From Anaerolineales bacterium (GTDB taxonomy: Bacteria; Chloroflexota; Anaerolineae; Anaerolineales; JABWBV01): a stretch of DNA of 6,419 nt. Location: NCBI GenBank assembly GCA_027019845.1, contig JALUWE010000531.1:1-6419 (forward strand), written 5' to 3'. The notes under the pieces were generated by a model. It saw nothing but the letters and a program-made list of their open reading frames with translations, did not search any database and was not told the DNA's origin. Of the stretch, positions 1 through 3,803 are shown piece after piece. Position 1 is the first letter of the stretch. The number at the start of each line of letters is the position of its first letter. Position numbers and translations under genes: made by a program.

Positions 1-1
1 A

Positions 2-1003
2 CCGGCGGACAAAATCGATCTGGCCTTGCGTCTGGAGGCCGACCGCATGGTCAACAGCCTGTTCAAGCCCGAGGATGTGGAATCCGAGCGCACGGTGATC
101 ATCTCAGAACGGCGGGGCAGCGAAAACAGCCCGTTTTTCCGCCTCGCCGAGGCAGTACAGGCCGCCGCTTTTCGCGTCCATCCCTATCGCCACGAGGTCA
201 TCGGCGATATGGCCGACCTGCAAACCATCCAGCGTGATGACCTGTACCGGCACTACCGCCAGTATTACCTCCCCAATAACGCGGTAGTGAGTGTGGCGGG
301 CGATTTCGATACCCAGGCCATGTTGACTCGCATTCGTGAGGTGTATGAACCCATTCCTCCCGGGCCGCCCCCTGCCTCTCAGACACGAACAGAGCCGCCC
401 CAAACCGAGGAGCGGCGATTGACTGTTGAAGGGCCGGGGGAGACCGCCTTCTTCCAGGTAGCTTACCACGTCACGGCAGCCACCCACCCCGATTTCATCC
501 CGTTGAACGTCCTCATCAGCCTGCTGACCGGGGCCAGCAACTTGAGTTCTTTTGGCAGCGGACTTTCCAACACAACCTCCCGCCTGTACCGGGCATTGGT
601 GCAAAAAGAGCTGGCGGTGGCTGTCTCCGGCGGGATGCAGGCGACCATCGATCCGTTTCTGTACACCATTGTGGTGGTACTCCACCCCCAACGCGCGGTG
701 CGCGAAGCAGTCGCAGCCCTGGACGCGGAAATCGAGCGGTTGCAGGAGTCGCCGCCTCCGGAATCGGACCTGGCCCGGGCGGTCAAACAGGCGCGCGCCC
801 TGTTCGCCTACGGCAGCGAGAGCATCACCAACCAGGCCATGTGGTTGGGGCTGACCGAAATGTTCGCCAGTTACGATTGGTTCCTCACCTATCTCGACCG
901 CCTGGAAGCCGTCACCCCCGCGGATGTGCAACGCGTCGCGCAGCGATATTTGCGCCCCACAAACCGCGTCTTGGGCGAATATGTGCCGCTGGGGGAACAG
1001 TAG
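2..1003 (+). CDS. M16 family zinc metallopeptidase, catalytic-type subunit (5' end missing)
   Basis: This is the C-terminal three-quarters of an M16 (pitrilysin/insulinase/MPP-like) peptidase. The frame is open from the first bases of the window, so the true start and the HxxEH zinc motif lie upstream and cannot be seen. The visible part starts in the M16 N-terminal domain: LRLEADRM, then ERTVIISER, where the Glu at 107-109 matches the third zinc ligand found about 75 residues after HxxEH. The C-terminal M16 domain begins near YYLPNNAVVSVAGDFD (about 265-310). A Pro-rich linker follows (about 350-400), then a segment with SRLYRALVQKELAV (581-627). At that last site the Arg and Tyr that most M16 proteins carry are absent (Gln/Val instead). 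In known two-subunit M16 enzymes the zinc-binding subunit lacks this pair and the inactive partner supplies it, so this is probably the catalytic partner of the next gene. A stop at 1001-1003 directly precedes a heptamer repeat. Family assignment is firm; substrate is unknown. Confidence 0.9.
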   Translation, partial: PADKIDLALRLEADRMVNSLFKPEDVESERTVIISERRGSENSPFFRLAEAVQAAAFRVHPYRHEVIGDMADLQTIQRDDLYRHYRQYYLPNNAVVSVAGDFDTQAMLTRIREVYEPIPPGPPPASQTRTEPPQTEERRLTVEGPGETAFFQVAYHVTAATHPDFIPLNVLISLLTGASNLSSFGSGLSNTTSRLYRALVQKELAVAVSGGMQATIDPFLYTIVVVLHPQRAVREAVAALDAEIERLQESPPPESDLARAVKQARALFAYGSESITNQAMWLGLTEMFASYDWFLTYLDRLEAVTPADVQRVAQRYLRPTNRVLGEYVPLGEQ

Positions 1004-1101
1004 TTCAGTGTTCAGTATTCAGTGTTCAGTATTCAGTGTTCAGTATTCAGTGTTCAGTATTCAGTATTCAGTATTCAGTGGTCAGTGTTCAGTGGGCAGT
1101 A
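1004..1101. repeat. Heptanucleotide tandem array, 14 units of TTCAGTR
   Basis: Fourteen consecutive 7-bp units fill exactly 98 bp, starting on the base after the upstream stop codon. The first eight alternate TTCAGTG and TTCAGTA, making four copies of a 14-bp higher-order unit. The next three are TTCAGTA, TTCAGTA, TTCAGTG; the last three are degenerate (GTCAGTG, TTCAGTG, GGCAGTA). No unit contains a stop codon in any forward frame, so spurious reading frames run through it. It resembles the short heptamer repeats (STRR type) known from cyanobacteria and some other bacteria. It lengthens the intercistronic gap between the two M16 genes; any effect on expression is unknown. Confidence 0.95.
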
Positions 1102-1111
1102 GCGGCCCTCT

Positions 1112-1125
1112 CCATTCACCATTCA
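1112..1125. repeat. Two copies of a second heptamer, CCATTCA
   Basis: CCATTCA occurs twice in direct tandem just downstream of the TTCAGTR array, followed by CAGTG. It looks like a short remnant of a related heptamer family with a different sequence. The remainder of the gap up to the next start codon (1126-1147) is pyrimidine-rich, with no Shine-Dalgarno sequence and no obvious promoter. Confidence 0.5.
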
Positions 1126-1147
1126 CAGTGACCCCTTCCTCACCCTC

Positions 1148-2422
1148 ATGCCCGACCCTGTCTCCTCCCTCCCCGGCGCGGACGACATCACGGAAGTGAC
1201 GCTTCCCAACGGGATCACCATCCTCACCCGCCCGAATTTCAACAGCCCCTCGGTGGTCATCAACGCCTACCTGCACGCGGGCAGCATCTTCGACCCGGAC
1301 GATAAGCTGGGCCTGGCAAACTTCACCGTCGCCGCGCTGATGCACGGCACCCGGCAGCGCAGCCATCTGGAGATTTACGAAGCCCTGGAAGCGGTGGGCG
1401 CAAGTCTGGGGTTCGACGCCGCCATTCACATCGTCGGTTTCAACGGCAAGGCCCTGGCTGAAGACCTGGATTTGCTGCTCGAGCTGGCCTCCGAATGTTT
1501 GCGTGAACCCGATTTCCCGGAAGATGAAATCGAGCGTATCCGCGCCCGGATTCTGACCGGTCTTGCACTACGAGCGCAGAACCCGGAATCCATGGCCTCC
1601 TTGACCTTCGATCAAATCGTCTACCGCGGCCACCCGTACAGCCGCCCCGAAGACGGCCACCCGGATACCGTTCGGAACATCAGCCGCGAGGACATGCGCG
1701 CCTTTCACCGCCGGTTTTTCGGGCCGCGTGGCATGGTGGTGGTTGTGGTTGGCGGCGTAGAGCCTGCGCAGGCAATCGAAAAAGTCAGCCGTGTGTTTGG
1801 CGACTGGCAGAATTCCGGCCAGCCCGAAATGGCAACCCTGCCTCCATTGCGCCCGTTGGATGGCAACTTGCACCGGCAGGCTTTCATCCCTGGCACAAGC
1901 CAGTCCAGCATCGTGATGGGCGTGGCAGGGCCGCCGCGCAACGCGCCGGGATTCCTGGCCGCCTCGCTGGGCAACAATGTGCTGGGGCAATTCGGTATGT
2001 ACGGGCGCATCGGGGAGGCGGTGCGCGAAAAATCCGGCCTGGCTTATTACGCCTACAGCAGCCTGAGTGGCGGGGTGGGCCCCGGGCCGTGGTACTTCGT
2101 CGCCGGGGTGGCCCCAGACAACGTCGAACGGACTATCGACCTGATCCGCGGGGAAATCGAGCGTTTCATCCGGCAGGGCATCAGTGAAGAAGAGCTGGCC
2201 GACAGCAAAGCGAACTACATCGGGCGGCTGCCGCTCTCGCTCGAATCCAATGCGGGCGTTTCTGCCGCGCTAATCAGCCTCAAACGATACGGCCTGGGGC
2301 TGGATTACTACCGCACCTATGCGGATCGAGTCAACGCGGTCACCCGCGAAGAGATTCTCGAAGTTGCCCGGCAATACCTGGACCCCGAAAAACTGGCAAT
2401 TGCAGTTGCCGGCCCAAAATAG
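1148..2422 (+). CDS. M16 family peptidase-like protein, non-catalytic subunit
   Basis: A complete 424-residue M16B-type protein with two M16 domains. The N-terminal domain begins at VTLPNGITILTRPNFNSPSVVINAYLHAGS. The zinc motif is lost: where active members have HFLEHMLFKGT, this protein reads NFTVAALMHGT, so no HxxEH is present. The second domain contains FFGPRGMVVVVVGGVEP (about residues 193-209) and GRIGEAVREKSGLAY, which keeps the Arg293/Tyr300 pair used by M16 enzymes to bind the substrate backbone. Loss of zinc ligands with retention of Arg/Tyr is the pattern of the inactive partner in two-subunit M16 peptidases such as the Sphingomonas pair. The ATG at 1148 is chosen because the family homology begins about 15 residues later; there is no clear ribosome binding site. 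It lies 144 bp after the catalytic-type gene and 14 bp before acpS, suggesting one transcription unit. Expected role: half of a clamshell-like peptide-degrading heterodimer. Substrate and cell compartment cannot be told; no signal peptide is seen. Confidence 0.9.
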   Translation: MPDPVSSLPGADDITEVTLPNGITILTRPNFNSPSVVINAYLHAGSIFDPDDKLGLANFTVAALMHGTRQRSHLEIYEALEAVGASLGFDAAIHIVGFNGKALAEDLDLLLELASECLREPDFPEDEIERIRARILTGLALRAQNPESMASLTFDQIVYRGHPYSRPEDGHPDTVRNISREDMRAFHRRFFGPRGMVVVVVGGVEPAQAIEKVSRVFGDWQNSGQPEMATLPPLRPLDGNLHRQAFIPGTSQSSIVMGVAGPPRNAPGFLAASLGNNVLGQFGMYGRIGEAVREKSGLAYYAYSSLSGGVGPGPWYFVAGVAPDNVERTIDLIRGEIERFIRQGISEEELADSKANYIGRLPLSLESNAGVSAALISLKRYGLGLDYYRTYADRVNAVTREEILEVARQYLDPEKLAIAVAGPK

Positions 2423-2436
2423 GCTTTCCGACTTCC

Positions 2437-2808
2437 ATGCTGCTGCGCACCGGCATCGACCTGATCGAAATCGCCCGCCTGCAAGAGGCCATCGAACAGC
2501 ACGGCGACCGCTTCCTGCGCCGCGTCTTCACCGAGCGGGAGATCGAGGAAGCAGGCCATCTGATGGCATCCCTGGCCGCGCGCTGGGCCGCCAAAGAAGC
2601 GGTTTCCAAAGCCTTTGGTACCGGAATCGGGGAGGTGTCCTGGAAAGAGATCGAAATCCTGCGCGGCCCCCGCCGCGAACCCATTCTCCACCTGCACGGC
2701 AACGCCAAAACCCTGGCCCAGCAACAGGGGCTAACCACCTGGTCGATCAGCCTGAGCCACACCAAAACCTACGCCACCGCCCTGGTCGTCGCCATTGGTG
2801 AAACATGA
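2437..2808 (+). CDS. acpS: Holo-[acyl-carrier-protein] synthase
   Basis: A 123-residue AcpS-type phosphopantetheinyl transferase, normal length for the family. It transfers 4'-phosphopantetheine from coenzyme A to the conserved serine of acyl carrier protein, which fatty acid synthesis requires, in the cytoplasm. Family motifs are all present: GIDLIEI with the Mg-binding Asp8, FLRRVFTEREI (about residues 26-36), RWAAKEAVSKAFGTGIG with the catalytic/metal Glu54, then WKEIEIL and the C-terminal SISLSHT with His108. The ATG at 2437 puts the GID motif at the usual position 6-8. It starts 14 bp after the M16 stop without a recognisable Shine-Dalgarno, so it is likely expressed from the same message. 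The stop codon TGA (2806-2808) is immediately followed by the left arm of the inverted repeat bounding the MNT/HEPN module. The gene itself is intact. Confidence 0.96.
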   Translation: MLLRTGIDLIEIARLQEAIEQHGDRFLRRVFTEREIEEAGHLMASLAARWAAKEAVSKAFGTGIGEVSWKEIEILRGPRREPILHLHGNAKTLAQQQGLTTWSISLSHTKTYATALVVAIGET

Positions 2809-2824
2809 GCAGGGTTAGGTTGCC
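2809..2824. repeat. Left arm of 16-bp inverted repeat; GTTAGGT core (possible cassette 5' boundary)
   Basis: GCAGGGTTAGGTTGCC is the exact reverse complement of 3596-3611. Its centre GTTAGGT (2814-2820) fits the GTTRRRY core that integron recombinases cut between G and TT, which would put the 5' edge of a cassette at 2815. The arm begins on the base after the acpS stop. No target-site duplication is visible next to the two arms. It could instead be a terminal inverted repeat of another kind of element. Confidence 0.6.
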
Positions 2825-2852
2825 AGGGGCTTCTCAAAGATTGGTTTATAAT
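2820..2852 (+). promoter_or_regulatory. Candidate promoter for the MNT/HEPN pair
   Basis: A perfect -10 hexamer TATAAT sits at 2847-2852. The best -35 candidate is TTGCCA at 2820-2825, but the 21-bp spacer is longer than the usual 16-18 bp, so the -35 part is doubtful. The -10 lies 24 bp before the preferred MNT start and inside the AT-richer segment. If real, the -35 overlaps the inverted repeat arm, so the module would carry its own promoter wherever it is placed. Confidence 0.45.
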
Positions 2853-2864
2853 AGGGGGGTACGT

Positions 2865-2868
2865 GGAG
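2865..2868 (+). promoter_or_regulatory. Ribosome binding site deciding the MNT start
   Basis: GGAG lies 8 nt before the ATG at 2877. The in-frame ATG at 2805, which overlaps the acpS stop, lacks a comparable site, lies upstream of the TATAAT, and would add 24 residues that do not resemble the family. This favours 2877 as the start. Confidence 0.7.
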
Positions 2869-2876
2869 TAACGGAT

Positions 2877-3203
2877 ATGGAAGAAATGATAAGCCAGGAA
2901 GAGTTGCTCAAGCGAGTGAAATCTGCTGTGCAGGCATTGGAACCAGAAGCTGAAGTGATTCTGTATGGTTCTCGTGCCAGAGGAACAGCGCGGGTGGATT
3001 CAGATTGGGATTTTCTCATTTTGTTGCCTGAGCCGGTAGACAAGGTATTGGAGATGCAGATTAAAGATTGTTTGTACGACATCGAGTTGGAAACAGATAC
3101 GGTGTTGAGCAGCATCATTCGCGGCAAACAGGAGTGGTTGTCCAGGCGGTATGAAGTCATCCCATTGCGACAAGAGATAGAGAGAGATGGGATGGTCGTA
3201 TGA
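2877..3203 (+). CDS. Minimal nucleotidyltransferase (MNT domain), probable antitoxin
   Basis: A 108-residue stand-alone MNT-fold nucleotidyltransferase. The signature GSRARGTARVDSDWDF gives the canonical GSx10DxD motif with Gly31-Ser32 and metal-binding Asp43 and Asp45. A likely third acidic residue is Asp74 in LETDTVL, so the active site looks intact. The preceding strand (EAEVILYGS) and the C-terminal RRYEVIPLRQEIERDG are also typical. In characterised MNT/HEPN modules the MNT protein neutralises the HEPN RNase by attaching AMP to it; here that role is inferred from pairing alone. The gene overlaps the HEPN gene by ATGA (3200-3203), indicating translational coupling. Base composition differs from the neighbours: 2881-2940 holds 28 G+C of 60, against 40 of 60 in a sample of the acylase gene (4381-4440), a sign of separate origin. 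Start 2877 is chosen from the GGAG site; 2805 and 2886 are less likely alternatives. Confidence 0.88.
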   Translation: MEEMISQEELLKRVKSAVQALEPEAEVILYGSRARGTARVDSDWDFLILLPEPVDKVLEMQIKDCLYDIELETDTVLSSIIRGKQEWLSRRYEVIPLRQEIERDGMVV

Positions 3204-3586
3204 GAGAAGAAGAACTTCAAGCGTTAGTTACCTACCGTTTGCAGCGTGCGGAAGAGACATTAGAAGAAGCGCGGGTGATGCAACGTATTGGGCATTGGAA
3301 TGCGTGTGCGAATCGTTTGTACTATGCGGCGTTCTATGCAGTATCGGCCTTATTGGTGAAGAGCGGGCATAGAGCAACGAGGCACAGTGGTATTAAGGCG
3401 TTGTTCAATCGGCATTATGTTAAGACGGGGGTTGTAGCGAAAGAGAAAGGCAGGCTCTACAATCGGCTGTTTGATTTGCGACAAGAAGGTGACTATATTG
3501 ATTTTGTATCCCTGGATGGAGAGACTGTAGAGCCGCTTGTGAGCGCCACAGCGGATTTTATCGAGACGATTCGGTTGTTGAGTTAG
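3200..3586 (+). CDS. HEPN domain protein (UPF0332-like), probable toxin partner of MNT
   Basis: A 128-residue all-helical HEPN protein of the UPF0332/PF05168 type. Helix 1 is YRLQRAEETLEEARVM (about 12-27). It is followed by HWNACANRLYYAAFYAVSALLVKSG (32-56), RHSGIKALFNRHYVKTG with the family-typical His62-Ser-Gly, and RLFDLRQEGDYIDF near residue 100. HEPN toxins usually carry an Rx4-6H RNase motif. Here the candidate is Arg39 followed seven residues later by Tyr46 (NRLYYAAFY), with Tyr in place of His, so RNase activity is uncertain. Such a Tyr is, as far as I recall, not rare in this subfamily. The start overlaps the MNT stop as ATGA. The stop lies 13 bp before the ACCTAAC core site. Codon use is AT-richer than the surroundings, like the MNT gene. 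The paired function as a toxin-antitoxin module is inferred from gene order and families. Confidence 0.87.
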   Translation: MREEELQALVTYRLQRAEETLEEARVMQRIGHWNACANRLYYAAFYAVSALLVKSGHRATRHSGIKALFNRHYVKTGVVAKEKGRLYNRLFDLRQEGDYIDFVSLDGETVEPLVSATADFIETIRLLS

Positions 3587-3595
3587 GGGCGAAGG

Positions 3596-3611
3596 GGCAA
3601 CCTAACCCTGC
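3596..3611. repeat. Right arm of 16-bp inverted repeat; ACCTAAC core
   Basis: GGCAACCTAACCCTGC is the perfect reverse complement of 2809-2824. ACCTAAC (3600-3606) fits the RYYYAAC R'' consensus of attC sites and is the exact complement of GTTAGGT at the left edge. It sits 10-20 bp after the HEPN stop. Confidence 0.7.
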
Positions 3612-3720
3612 ATTCACCCGACCCACCTTCGGCGGTAGGTCAGCGGCGCGAACTTTGCCCGTCGTGGTATTGGTCAAAGTTTCTCGGATTGCCAGAGTTG
3701 GCGGGCGGGTGATGCTCACG
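3600..3720 (+). other. attC-like recombination site (foldable hairpin with two extra bases)
   Basis: After ACCTAAC (3600-3606) and a 3-nt spacer, the arm GCAT-T-CACCCG-A-CCC-A-CC (3610-3627) pairs with GGCGGGCGGGTGATGC (3700-3715): 4+6+3 pairs, one A/C mismatch, then 2 pairs. The bases T3614 and A3621 have no partner. Both lie on the 5' arm, as do the extrahelical bases of known attC sites. A 4-nt spacer TCAC follows, then GTT at 3720-3722, the expected crossover. With the cassette circularised, ACCTAAC at one end would face GTTAGGT at the other, and the pairing would extend to 11 bp. The interior (3628-3699) contains a second stem AACTTTG/CAAAGTT (3651-3657 with 3675-3681). Total length of about 127 bp when circular is within the known attC range. 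It may also act as a transcription terminator for HEPN. The fold was worked out by eye, without an energy calculation. Confidence 0.55.
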
Positions 3721-3733
3721 TTCGCGATAAAAG

Positions 3734-3762
3734 TTGACGCGCAGCCCCCGACCTGATATGCA
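3734..3762 (+). promoter_or_regulatory. Candidate promoter for the acylase gene
   Basis: TTGACG (3734-3739) and TATGCA (3757-3762) are separated by exactly 17 bp, and TG at 3754-3755 forms an extended -10 (TGnTAT). The -10 lies 41 bp before the preferred start codon at 3804. It sits just right of the proposed cassette boundary, so it would belong to the resident chromosome. No operator or riboswitch is recognisable. The rest of 3721-3791 shows only a weak imperfect dyad around the -10 (near 3757-3782). Confidence 0.45.
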
Positions 3763-3793
3763 GAAATTCTGGATTTCAGATATTCCGTAGAAT

Positions 3794-3797
3794 GGAG
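3794..3797 (+). promoter_or_regulatory. Ribosome binding site deciding the acylase start
   Basis: GGAG lies 6 nt before the ATG at 3804. It overlaps the upstream in-frame ATG at 3792, which itself has no such site in front of it. The protein from 3804 starts MNKLLKR, a normal positively charged head of a membrane segment. The 3804 start is therefore preferred. Confidence 0.7.
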
Positions 3798-3803
3798 CAA
3801 GCC

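Larger units (their letters stand above)
2815..3720 (+). mobile_element. Putative single integron-type gene cassette carrying MNT/HEPN
   Basis: The proposed unit runs from the TT of GTTAGGT (2815) to the G of a GTT at 3720, about 906 bp. It holds one promoter candidate, two overlapping genes in the forward direction, and an attC-like site beginning 13 bp after the last stop. This is the normal order of a gene cassette. It is compositionally distinct from acpS on the left and the acylase on the right. Removing it would join acpS-TGA-GCAGGG directly to TTCGCGATAA and the acylase promoter. There is no integrase gene, attI site or second cassette in the window, so it would be a lone cassette at a secondary site or the end of an array lost elsewhere. 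The boundaries are inferred. Confidence 0.5.

Noticed and set aside
104..931. Minus-strand open frame opposite the first M16 gene
   Set aside because: Antisense shadow; the + strand frame has clear M16 motifs throughout.
1004..1101. CRISPR array
   Set aside because: Units are 7 bp without spacers, so this is a simple tandem repeat.
841..1199. Forward reading frames running from the end of the M16 gene through the heptamer array (SVFSVQYSVFS-type repeats)
   Set aside because: TTCAGTR units contain no stop in any forward frame, so these frames are open by default. Their upstream parts are out-of-frame copies of the M16 coding sequence.
2319..2801. Open frames overlapping acpS in other frames on both strands
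   Set aside because: The acpS frame has every family motif; the others are Arg/Pro-rich shadows.
2805..2876. Upstream extension of the MNT gene to the ATG overlapping the acpS stop
   Set aside because: The added residues do not resemble the MNT family, and the segment contains the inverted repeat arm, the TATAAT and the GGAG that point to the start at 2877.
2809..3611. Insertion sequence with 16-bp terminal inverted repeats
   Set aside because: No transposase between the arms and no target-site duplication outside them. The cassette reading explains the hairpin and GTT as well, but a non-autonomous element cannot be fully excluded.
3558..3800. Minus-strand 80-codon open frame across the region between HEPN and acylase
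   Set aside because: It covers the attC-like hairpin, has no recognisable domain or ribosome binding site, and is better explained as non-coding.
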